The notes under the pieces: generated by a model
Databases searched by the model: none
What the model was told of the DNA's origin: nothing
What the model saw: only the letters and a program-made list of their open reading frames with translations
Assembly (NCBI GenBank): GCA_963978545.1
Contig: OZ021726.1
Coordinates: 58,640,959-58,704,958, forward strand
Length of the DNA: 64,000 bases
Reading direction: 5' to 3'
Source: Linyphia triangularis
Lineage: Eukaryota > Arthropoda > Arachnida > Araneae > Linyphiidae
Part shown: piece by piece, positions 35,564-46,690 of the stretch
Layout: each line of letters starts with the position of its first letter
Numbering within the stretch: the first letter of the stretch is position 1
Position numbers and translations under genes: made by a program

Positions 35564-35928
35564 TGTTGGTTTTGTTTATTTGTTTTGGATTTAAACGTCA
35601 TTTTGTAAATGTCTCCAATATAAATTCACCTTATAATTTATGAAATTGTTTTCATTGTATTTAATTCATTGTTTTGTTTCATGCATAAACATATTTTCTA
35701 CTTTCTTATAGCATTTCATGTCAATCAAAGCTGTACTTATACTTTTTTTTTTCTTTTGCATTTTACCTTTTATGCTTAACTTTTGGCAGTGCGTGTATTT
35801 AGGATTATTTATTTAATTGACATATTATTCAATCCATCTGCGTGAATTTAAAATATCGGCTATAAAACATTCATGCGATTTCTAGAGATAAAACATGTTT
35901 ATAAAAAATATGAATTGATTAAACTTTA
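35564..35928. other. AT-rich spacer
   Basis: Nothing supported; the 3' end of the Tc1 element, if still present, is not recognisable. Confidence 0.4.
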
Positions 35929-35930
35929 TA

Positions 35931-36115
35931 CAGTCAACTCGCGATAACTCGAAGTTCAAGGGACTGGTCAAATTCTTCGAGTTATCCGAAGTTCGAGTTA
36001 TAGGAAGTCATTCTGACGTTATTTTCTATTCAAGGCATATTCTTGGAACCTAATGAAAATTTTGAGATAAACGAATATTCGACTTATGAGGCTTCGAGTT
36101 ATCGCGAGTTGACTG
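35931..36115. mobile_element. Tigger/pogo-type MITE with perfect 24-bp inverted ends
   Basis: 185 bp with perfect 24-bp terminal inverted repeats beginning CAGTCAACTCGCGATAACTC and a TA target duplication (35929-35930 and 36116-36117). Ends of the CAGTC..ACTCGC.ATAACTCGA type with TA targets are typical of pogo/Tigger elements. The interior repeats the TTCGAGTTAT theme and has no coding capacity. A decayed Tigger transposase lies 4 kb away at 31.7 kb, but whether it is of the same family cannot be judged because its ends are not visible. Confidence 0.85.
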
Positions 36116-36117
36116 TA

Positions 36118-38299
36118 TTTTGAAATTTATATTATGATCAATACATATACACCTACAACTTCATTAATTTCTCCATACTCTAAAGATAAAATTTTATCAG
36201 TTCATATAAAATTTAAAGATCAAATTGAATAAATTCATATAAGTTTTAAATATATCACATTTAATGAATTTATAAAAATGTTAAATGTATTTTTCAGTTG
36301 ATCCTACGTTTTAAACACCAAAATATAATCAATTTATATTTAAAATTATTATTATTATTATTTTTTTAATTTTAAAATGTAACAAATTAATCTAAACTTT
36401 AAATTTAAAAATCTACACTTAGCTTAGATTTTCAAATTTAAATGAACTAAGTAATTCATGTGAATTAAAAAAATCCAATCAAATTACTTAATCTCATGAA
36501 TTATACAATTAAAATTATGTAGAATAATCGATTTTTATCACCTCATCAAAATTTTTGGAAAGATCTACCACTCTCAGTATATAATTACAAATTTAAACTC
36601 ACGGCAAAGAAACAGATTGCATGGTTAACAGGCAAAACGTCTCTGAAAATTCTAAAAAGTGAATAGAAAAGACAACGAGCGTAACATTCTCAGGTTCGTT
36701 TGATAGGCTTCCTATTAAGAGAATACTGAGTTTTCTCTCATTTGAGACTCAAATGCCATCTTCCATTGAAATACCTTTCAAAAGGCAACCTTCCTCACAC
36801 ATCTAATTATCTAAAGAAAATTCCGAATACAACATATTAGACAAAAATTCCTCCCACCTCGTATGTAAACACGATTTTACTCGTGGTTGTTTTGGTAACC
36901 AGTGATTTTATTGTTGTACTCGTACCTTGAAAGTCTATGAAAAACACCCACTCATTACTTATAGTATTTTATTATAAGCATGGGTTTTGTAAATTTTTCT
37001 TGTAAACATTTTGCTAAGTTTTAAACTTAAAAAAAAAGATAATTTTATAATGTTAAATTTTTATAAAATTTTGAGCTTTATATGAATTGAGGGTCAAGCC
37101 CAATTGGTCAATCCAAAGCCAAGTTGCTATACGTGTTGTAATTTAGTGTAATTGCAAGTGCTGCGACGTGAGGTACCTCTACATTCAATTGTACATAGTT
37201 CATTCTCTGCTTTATGAAAATCAAATTGCCTTCATTTTCTTGTTTAACTTTTTGTACTTTAAAGAACTATAAAACTGCATTAAATAAAAACATGTTTTAA
37301 AAGGTCAGAAACAGGCGATACATATTATGTGAAGTCTGGGATTTTCTAGTTTTGTCAGAAATAAACCCTATCCCCCAAAGTACATGAAACTTCATACGCG
37401 CCTATACCTTCAAGTGATTTTTTTACATTCTTGAACCATGATCCCTTTTACTACAGCCGTAAATCATTTCCCTTCTCATAGTTCATAGGATTAAGTTTTC
37501 TAATACTTATACCTCAACGAATCGAAATCCAATAATAAAAGATCTCCCACCAATCTTGCCGTTTCTATTTGAAAAGTTGAGCAATTAATCAAAAAGATGA
37601 ACGCCTGAAGTATAATTTCATCCTTTTTCTCTTCGGAAGGTCCTTTCCTGAATTTTTCGTTTGAATTAATACTTTTGATCTGAGGTTTCCTATAATGTCG
37701 GAAGCGATGGAAAATTCGAAATTGCTTTTTCGATTTTTGTTTATTAGAAAATAAAATATTTAGTGGTCCTGGCATAATATATAAGTATGACCATGTCTAT
37801 TTTTCAAAGATATGTTTTTAAGACATGTATTGCACTTTAACAGTTATATAAAAATATAGTTTTATATATTTTATAAAATATAGGATTTAGGAAAGATGAC
37901 TAAGAAATTTTGTACGTCTTTTTGTAAAAATTAAGTTCTTTTCTGTCACATTTCACGAGTAATATATTTGTCAAATAAAGTTTTTATTTATATTTTGCTC
38001 TAAATAATACGTCTGCTAGAATTCTTATTTCATTACTTTGTAAGTTCAACTACCTATTTTTGTGCTAATTAATGAATCATCAGATAGGGACCTAAAGCTT
38101 TGCAAGGTATCCAAACAACAGGGCACATTCACGCTCAACCCATAATATCCCCTATTTGTTTAAAAATTTATTATACATAATTCCTCATTATGAAGGAATG
38201 GCAATTTAAAATTTACAAGTTTCCCCTGAAAAATTTCTACTGCCTTTGATTGTGTATTGAATTTGCCTGATTGGACATAAACTTGGTCCCGTAAAAGTG
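36118..38299. other. AT-rich stretch without a supported gene
   Basis: The longest open frame, 91 codons on the minus strand (37500-37775), reads as a lysine-rich sequence with no recognisable domain, signal peptide or splice context. I do not call it a gene. Confidence 0.4.
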
Positions 38300-38301
38300 T
38301 A

Positions 38302-38592
38302 GAGTGTCCATAATTGAAGTTTAACTATCGAAAATCCATATTAAACACTGGTCAAAATGAAATAATAAAAGCTAAGTTCATGTTTAAAAACAGCATAGCA
38401 TTGTTACTTATGGCAAATCATGGCTTTCAAAAAGCAATAATATGGCATAAAAAATTATAAATAGTTCAAAATATATTTTTTAATGCGATACCATTTTTCT
38501 CTTTTCGAGAATATACAAATTAAATTTCAGTTCATTTTGACCAGTGGCTTTTTACTGCTTTTTGGAAGTTAAACTTTAATTATGACTCCCTG
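38302..38592. mobile_element. mariner-type MITE
   Basis: About 290 bp with imperfect inverted ends of about 60 bp. The left begins GAGTGTCCATAATTGAAGTT and the right, read inward, CAGGGAGTCATAATTAAAGT; both then reach CACTGGTCAAAATGAA. TA dinucleotides abut both ends (38300-38301 and 38593-38594), as expected for Tc1/mariner insertions. It has no coding capacity. Arm divergence suggests an old copy. Confidence 0.68.
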
Positions 38593-38594
38593 TA

Positions 38595-41482
38595 TATATG
38601 AATTCAAAAATCAGAATTCGTAAATAAATAAGTCTTTTTTCAAATATTCATCATTATTTGGCTCTGCAACTTCGAACAAAATTTTAGACATAATAGTGAA
38701 CATATTACCATATTTATTTTGTGATTGAGAAAACTTTACCGAATTGTCATAACATGTACATGAAATACACTACTGCATGAACATGAAATACGCTACTGCA
38801 AGAATTCGGTAATATAGGAATGATCTGTTGGCTTCACAGCTGATTTTGATGACAGTAACGTTAATGAACTTACCTTAAAAACTGCGATGTGGTTTATTTT
38901 AATAAAATTAATACATGGTAATAAATTAAAACTGAACAGCTTTATGCAAATGTCAGGTAAGCGACGATTGTTTAATATTTAAGAAAATCCATCGACAAGT
39001 TTTTCAGACTGTAGGATTGTATGGATATTTGCTTGAATTTTATGTAAATTACTAATTTATCAAATGAATTATAATAAAAACCCACGTATATTTTAGTAGT
39101 GAAGGAGATACCTGAAATTTTAATTGAAACATGTGTCGTTACCTGCTATTTTATAAAGCCGTGTAATTGTTTTCCTGATTACCAAAAAGTTTTTTCCTGA
39201 TGACGTAAAGTCATTGGCCATCATTGATTGTTAGTGTACATTCTAAAAATCTGGGAAACGTGGGTTCAATGAAATTCCTAAAAATTTTTCCGACCCCGAG
39301 TTCTAAAAGTTTTAGAAGAAAATCAATTTGTGATTTGAGTGTCCTTCCATTCGAGACACAAATGCAAGATGGTTTCCTCTTGAATGACTTCTCGGGAGGC
39401 ATATCTTCCTTAACACTTGAAGTAATCTAAGTTGTTACCAGATCCTACTATAAGGATATTACCGGCAGTCAGTCCTTGTATTGATCTTGTGAAAGAAAAA
39501 TGTCTGATGCAAACAACCTTTTTTGAATTGTAAGATAATGTTTTTAATGAATTAAATATATAGCCATATATTCAATTCATTAGATACATATTCAATAGAC
39601 ATATATTCAATTTATTTACTTGATTTAAAAAATTTTTCTGACCCGTACATCAGTTTTTATTTAGTGTGTTCCTTAAGCAAATACGCCCTTCAGAGAAATA
39701 ATCGTTTTGTATCATGTGGAATAGAATTGGTGAACTGAAAGTGTGATTTCGAAGTGTTTATTGGTGGCATTTGGCTTGAACCCAAAAAGTCGATGACCAA
39801 ACTTTCTTTAACCAGAAGAATTGTAAAAGGCGTCGCCGAAGAAGTTTAAATTCTTTATTTTATGAAGCATAACCTAATTAGAAGAAGAAGTATGTTTGAG
39901 GATAGACTAAAGAAAATGAAAGCTTAGTCAAGTTGAACAATGTCTAGACCTTTTCATCACTAAAAGACATTTTCTTGATAATTGTACTACAAATGCGAAG
40001 CATTAAATGGGAGTTGTGAGTGATATTGGGTAGGATTTGTATGTATTTTTTTTTTTTTTTTTTTTTTGAGTACGAAGTTGACATTGAATAGATGATTAAA
40101 ACAATGGTATTTACCCTTAATATTGTAGGCCATTAAAATGTGCCTATTCAAATTGGAAACTCTTCTGAACTCTTAATGAATTCATAATCAGTTGTGTAAA
40201 TTTAAATTAAATATTTCAGATGAAGTTTTCTTGATTAACGTAAAGATGTATTTGGACGTATTAAAGACGTATTTGGTAAATGTCACATATACTTTGTGAT
40301 TTTTAACGGTACAACATTATTAAAGGTAATATAAAATCATATTTTAAGAAAATTTCATTTAATTTCTATCATTAATGTAGGTATGAATTATTTAAGGATT
40401 TTTTCAAACGGCATACTTAGAACTTACATTTGACCGAACCAATTTGATCTGGACAATGTCGAGTACTTCACTTGATCTATAATAAAAATAGCAAAACATA
40501 GCATTTCAATCATATAAAAAAATCTTCATAAAAATTTAGCTTATTGCTATTTGATAGTAAAACTAGCTTCAATCTTTTTATTGTGTTTAATATTAGATGA
40601 GAATAATATGTCAACATTTAATGGTTTTATAAATTTTTGTTCATTGAAAAGTTATTTAATCGCATTTATTTTAAATCTTAAAATTCAACATCGAGTTAAT
40701 ATCTCTTTCGAACCTCTTTTTTAAGTTGATACTTAGAACTTCTTCTTTAATTGTCGTACGATTAAAATATGCATTTAAAAATACAGAGTGTTCTTAAATG
40801 TATCTATTTTAAGTCATCTGAAGTCAGTATTAATTCACGAGATGATCCTCATAAAACTGTGAATAGGTGCTGCTGATATCATTGTAAAATGTCTAAAAAT
40901 TAAAAATTACTAACTATTAAAACTGAAAATGATTAATATGTTTGATACAAGAGTTCAATTTGTCACAAATTACACTTTAAGTAATTAAAGTATTCTTAGA
41001 GAATTTTGAATAAAGGACAGATACTTAAAAATTTTATAGATTACTTAAAATTTGGCCTAAGATCAATTTCACTTTCTCGATAAGGTATAGCCTGTAAAGT
41101 TAATTTTTATACCAGCCTTCAAAGAGCCATATATCCAACTGGTAGCAAAATTTTAAAATGATGTTTATATTTGTTTTCCATGTATAATTTTCTTTTAATC
41201 TCAGGTATATGTATTAACAACTTTATTCTTATCTCTTTAATTTTACAGGTTCCAGTTTATGAGGTTTTTGGGGAATTGTTATTAGACTTTAAATTTCAGC
41301 ACCCTACCTGTATATAAGGAGCTTTAGATTTAAAAGACTTTTTTTTTCCACAATTTGGGACGTATGGTTTATTTAAAACAATTACCTAAATACTTTACTG
41401 TCATGAGACTAACCATTAAAAAGCACATCTTATTAATTTTATAACAATTTAAAACTTTTAGAAATAATTGTATTTTTAATTG
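38595..41482. other. AT-rich stretch with small repeats
   Basis: No gene that I can support. It contains a small nested repeat at 38736-38812, a T run at 40047-40069 and short open frames on both strands at 39211-39430 with no recognisable product. The block near 39350 (CATTCGAGACACAAATGC) resembles one near 36738 (CATTTGAGACTCAAATGC), which hints at another faint dispersed repeat. Confidence 0.4.
38736..38812. repeat. Small inverted repeat enclosing a direct repeat
   Basis: TTACCGAATT (38736-38745) and AATTCGGTAA (38803-38812) are exact complements. Between them ACATGAAATACACTACTGCA (38758-38777) recurs as the same sequence with one change at 38781-38800. Confidence 0.6.
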
Positions 41483-42221
41483 TTACTTTCAATTACCCAG
41501 ATGTATTACATAGGGTAAGGAAAGTATAGTATACGGGCAAAAAAATTTTAATTTTTTTTTGCATTTCTCTACATTTTGAGACATCCTGATTTCAAAAAAG
41601 CGATCTAGAAAAAATGTCTGTGTGTGTGGTTAGCATAGCTCCCGAACAAAATGATTTACAATGTTCAGATTTGGTGTGCGGTTTGGTGGTTACACAAAGA
41701 CCTACCATTAAGGTTTTTGTCAAAATCGCGCATGCGTATAAGGTAGCTTCCATTGAAAAAAATCATGTTTTTCAGTGATTGCTAAAAAACGGCTCTAACG
41801 ATTTTGTCCAAAACTGATGTAGTAATGCCTCTTAGGGTGTTCTAAACATCCTCATCTCCTGAATTCCCGTAAAAATGCTTTAATGGCGTAAAAAGTGGAA
41901 AAATGAATGCCTTTAACACAGAGCTCTATTTCCTTGAGCATACCTCATCAACGATAATTTTTTCTCCTCTCCTCAGTTTCACTTATAAGAAAGGATAATA
42001 TAAGAATTATTGAAAAATATATCGCCAGAATTATCTATTTGGCCAAGTTTTTTTTCCCTTTCTTTTTCTTTTCAAGACTCATACAAGAATTATAGTAAAA
42101 AATATCACCAAACTGGCAATTTTTTCTAAATGAATGATGAAAATATAAAAACGGTAAATGACACAAATTGACATCAGTATTATAGTGTAATTGAAAGTTG
42201 TGTGATGTTCCACATCCCTAG
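41483..42221 (+). repeat. Dispersed ~0.7-kb repeat family, copy C (most complete)
   Basis: 739 bp with both ends. The 5' end is TTACTTTCAATTACCCA-ATG...ATAGGGTAAGG. The core has TTTCAAAAAAGCGATCTAGAA, GTGGTTAGCATAGCTCC, TTCAGATTTGGTGTGCGG, GTCAAAATCGCGCATGCG and AAGGTAGC, then ATTGCTAAAAAACGGCTCTA. The 3' part has GTAAATGACACAAATTGACATCAGTAT and ends GTAATTGAAAGTTGTG-GATGTTCCACATCCCTAG. TTTCAATTAC near the start and GTAATTGAAA near the end are inverted, a possible short terminal repeat. It has no coding capacity that I recognise. Confidence 0.75.
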
Positions 42222-42952
42222 TTATACATTAAAATGCTTTTAATGGGTGCACTGAACAAAATGTGAAGGCATTTCCCAAAATTTTCATGGTTTCATAATC
42301 TGCATTGATAATAATGTTTCCATAGAATTATCTTCAAAACTTCTCGATGGCCTATAAAAGTTAGAATTAATTTTGGTGCAGGGAATTTAATTAATGCTTT
42401 AACCTCAAGCAGTAATTAAATTAAATAACTCTCCATTGTAATGGGAGGGAAAATTTCTGTGAGTGATATTTTATGGAATTTTCGCCGAAATATTTGCACA
42501 GTTTAAGTGAAATATATTATGGGAACGAGATTATAAATCTCTTTGATTTAGCTTAAACTGTTATAATTAACAAGGCTCTGTTGAGTAGAAAATTGATCTT
42601 GTAGTTTCATCTTTCTCAAGTTTCATAAAATGTATATGACATGACATTGCTATATTTCACATTTTATTTTTTATTAAAAAAAAACGTGTTTGACTTTTTT
42701 TCTGTCAAATATTAACTGAGAGTCTAGGATTAAATTTATGTAAACTTTATATTTTGATTTGTCAAACAGGTAAAAAATGTTAAACGAGAATTTCTTTAAA
42801 TTGGTTTACCTTTAATTTAAATCTTGTAAAGCAAATTTAGATGTGAGAATGCTTTCGTTAAAAGAGTCAGCAGAAGTTTGTCACATTTTACGAAATTAAA
42901 CTACGTTAGTTTTTTTCATGCATATTCGTAAAACTATTGGGGTGTTCCATGA

Positions 42953-43320
42953 TCATGTATGTGACGCTTGTAATCATTTTATACTCTAAATAATTAGTAA
43001 TAGATAACAAAGCTGAATATTTTCATAGACTTGATTATTTTCATCTTAAACAGTATTCTCTTGTTCTCATTTACAAATTTTTCCAGATACATTTGCGTAT
43101 AAATAAAAGTATGGTAAATAAATTTGCAGCTATCATGTATGTGACAGTTTGTAGAAGTGTTTTCGAAAGATGCAACACTTAGCAAATTCATTTCAGTAAA
43201 TGTACAGTAGTGTCAACCATGCATTTTTGTTATAGCTGAAATTATAGAATTAATTTTGGATACTCATGTATTTGAAATCCTATTTCAAAACATTTTAAGG
43301 ACCTATCATGTTTGTGACAG
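42953..43320 (+). repeat. Three spaced copies of a TATCATGTATGTGACAG-like motif
   Basis: TCATGTATGTGACG at 42953, TATCATGTATGTGACAG at 43131 and TATCATGTTTGTGACAG at 43304. The spacing is about 178 and 174 bp. Sequence between the motifs shows no clear similarity. A weaker AATTTGTGACGG lies near 43538. Confidence 0.5.
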
Positions 43321-44478
43321 AGTAATCAGGTAATCACATATCCGACAAAATACAAAATTTATTTTTTAAAAGGCATATTCTTGCATTTTCTTTCTGAAGG
43401 ATTAATCTAGACAACAATAGTGTTAGTAATTATAGTGAGAACAACATTTTTCTGACAAACTACACATAAATGAGGTTTAGATTAAAAGGGTACGTCAGTC
43501 TATTCTTATACTTAATGCCTTATTTTTTTGCCACAATTTGTGACGGAGTGTATCGCTGTGAAACACATGCAATTTTATAAAGGCAAAGCATCAGTAATAA
43601 AAGTTCATTTAAGAAATTTGAAGGAAAAATAACTAGTGTTTTTTTGTATTAAATTTATGAGTATTAAAAGTTAACTTATAAAAACCTGTTAAGTGTTTTT
43701 AGTTTTTTTTTAACATAAAAAACACTAATTATTTTGCCCTCAAATATATTTCATTTACTTTTTTTAACTGATATTATGTATGTATGGGTCAGGGACCGAC
43801 TGACGTTCCTTTTTAAATTATTAATTATAAGTTAATTAATAAAAATAATACTTCTATTCATGTGTATTAACATAGTCACTGAATTTGACAATATTGTCTG
43901 AAATTAAAGCTGTTGTAAGTATTTCAACAATATCATTCCTGTTCATTTGATATTGTTGGGAAGTTTCAACGTATGAATATTTATTATTCGATACTTTTTT
44001 CAGATAAGAAATTGTTAAGCTGTTAATTTGTGTATATCCCCCTCCCCCCCCCCTACAACTTTTTCCGAAATAGCTGTTCTCACAATAATGTCAATTTCCA
44101 CCTGATCATTCACATCAGGCTGAAAATAACCATTAATTTTTCTTGTACTATGTTACCAGATGAAAAATGCAAATTTTACTACTGCCAGATAACGGTATTA
44201 CATATTACTATAATATTTACCTGGTTTTGGTAAATGCTAATGAGACGAAAATGACATTTCTTTTATAGTCGCATACATGGTTGGGTTTGTTGCAAACACG
44301 ATAGCCTAGAAACTAAAGATAAAAAAAAATCTGCCAAATTTTATTTCAGGTGATATACCCAAACTTGCTTTGTAATCGTTACAAGAAAATATTTGTTTTA
44401 CTGATGAGCCCCCAATAGCAATAAATGTAAGTTTCTATCATGCATGTGTATCTAGAGTTTATGTATTCATTTGGAGTT

Positions 44479-44553
44479 GCGGTATTTGAAGTTGTAGTAC
44501 TTGAAATTGTAGTATTTGAAGTGATAATATTTAAAGTTGTAGTATTGGAAGAT
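44479..44553 (+). repeat. 15-bp minisatellite, five copies
   Basis: Five tandem units of the type GTAGTATTTGAAGTT. The unit is a multiple of three, so the frame opened by ATG 44461 reads a VVFEV-type pentapeptide repeat to a TAG near 44562. At 33 codons and without context it is more likely a minisatellite than a gene. Confidence 0.7.
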
Positions 44554-45660
44554 GAGAATTAGATGTAATTCGGATTTTATAATGGCTATTTTATAGTATT
44601 TATACATAACAACAGAGTTACTATATTAGCAAGATTACACATTATCATTAAGAGTGAAATTAGCTGTACAAAAGATAAATGTTGAGCACTTCAAAATGTA
44701 GGTATTTTTAGCATGCAGCATTTCAACTATTCAATTTAGATGCTACATATTTTTAAATTAAAATTTAAATAACACCATTACAAAGAGAAACTTCTTGGCC
44801 TTAAATAATGATGGTCACCTTTTAAAATTGAAGCTATACATATAAAAAAAAAAAAGAAAACTGTAGTTTCATAATCCATGAAAAGGTCCAATTGTCCCCT
44901 GAACATAGAAAAAATTATTTTATTTCTTTATGTTTGTCTCCTTTATAACCAATCTATGAATAATAAATGCATGTAACCAGAATTCAACTTTATAGATTTA
45001 TGACGATTTCTTTTGTATTCAACAAACTTATTTTTAAATTTATTCTAAAATTTGAAATGCCCTTTAATTTTTCAAATATACTTCAGCAAATTTCCTAAAG
45101 AATATTTACAATTATGAGCCACTCTACAAAATTATTCATAATAAATTTTTTTTTTTATTTCTTTAGTATTACCAAATTTATACCAATTCTTTTTACGAAA
45201 CATTACCCAATTATTTATTCTTTGAAAATGTCATAAATATCACGCATTTCCGACAGTATTAAGATGGAAATATAAGCAGCTAAGACTCGATTTCAAAGAG
45301 TGAGTGATTCAGTTAAAGAATTTAATATCCTTCAGAAACTTAAAAGTTATTAAACTACAATTCAACTCTACTAGAATCCATTACGTGGTAGTTGTAAACG
45401 AATATAAATCATCTCTGGTTATTCAATAAGAAGAGCTGGATCTTTTCAATATGGCTGGCTTCCAAAATTTTCAAACTCAATGAGGTGAAGTTAATGCTTT
45501 TGTCATATATTTGATTAATATAAATTAAATTTTCAAGCATTGTTACTTGTAATTATTGTTAATTTCAATCACAGAAATTGGTCGCCTTGCCAACAATACT
45601 TAATATTCTACAGTCCTTATCTAGAACAATTTTGAAGGGAAATATCTAGTAATTATTAAT

Positions 45661-45709
45661 TTGTAATTATGTATTCTTAAATTAAATTGTAATTATGTAT
45701 TCTTAAATT
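45661..45709 (+). repeat. Tandem duplication, 26-bp period
   Basis: TTGTAATTATGTATTCTTAA and the next three bases occur identically at 45661-45683 and 45687-45709. Confidence 0.8.
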
Positions 45710-46632
45710 GCAATCTGCATCAAAACGTATTATATTAATATCGTTAAAATTAAATAGGCATACCAGGTGTTCATAATTATTCTCCTGCTTAGCGACATCT
45801 GGTATCTGTATTAATCAATGAATTATAACATTTTGAATATATTCTACTGTTGTCATGGAGAATTAATACATAAACATAAAATATATATAAAATTGGTCAC
45901 ATTATCTAAAATGGCGATACAAAATAGCAATTATAAACTAGAAATTAAAAACTTTAAAACATAGTTCTTTGGTATAAAATTTCATTGGTAACTTTCTCAA
46001 CAAGGTTTAAATAGCCATATAAAAAGTCCTCAAAGTGACATATTTTCATTTGGTGACAATATTTTTATGTTTATTTTTTACTTCTGATACGATTTTGACA
46101 TGATTGACATACATAAACCAATTGTCTTGAAGATCTTCTGATTACTGCAGGGTCCAAATTGCTCTATTCTTTAGAATTTTATCTATGAACTCCCTGTAGA
46201 GCAAATATAGCAATACATTTGCATCCTTAGCTTAGAAGGACAATTTTCTTGAATGTACCTGGGAATCATTATTTTTATAAGTACAATTGGTGAGGTAAAT
46301 TCTAAAACTAACAAAAATATGATTACTAGCCTGGCCTGATTTACTGAATGTTACAATTCTATCTTTGTAACCGACCAGACATTGGTTCTCTCTCCCTCCG
46401 TTTTAGAGGAGTTATCAATTGTGCCGGCATACATATATTCAAGGAGGTGTACAATGCTCCAAATGTTTGTGTTAATTCTTCATTTTTCAATATTATAAAA
46501 AGGATGTTCCACTTAAATAATATTTAAAAGCTGTAAATAAATTTTATTTTTGAATGAATAACTTAAAGCCAGTGCTATACTAATTTAATTCTGTTAATTG
46601 AGTTAATTTTATCGACTTCTTTAATTTTCAAA

Positions 46633-46690
46633 AGACAGGGTGATGCAAGTGCATCTCCTTGCACTTACCTAACTGCGCCCATGGGAGTCA
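46633..46690 (+). repeat. Short repeat shared with 21.3 kb
   Basis: Second copy of the GCAAGTGCATC..CTTGCAC block, followed by a CCT..CTGCGCCCATGGGAG stretch that is richer in GC than its surroundings. See 21290-21340. Confidence 0.4.

Noticed and set aside
37500..37775. 91-codon minus-strand open frame as a gene
   Set aside because: No recognisable domain, no signal peptide, no promoter or splice context; this length is expected by chance in 64 kb.
44461..44562. Small gene encoding VVFEV pentapeptide repeats
   Set aside because: The frame exists only because the minisatellite unit is 15 bp; 33 codons and no gene context.
45766..46199. mariner MITE between CAGGTGTTCATAAT and AACTCCCTGTA
   Set aside because: The ends match over only about a dozen bases with mismatches and there is no TA on both sides; too weak to call.
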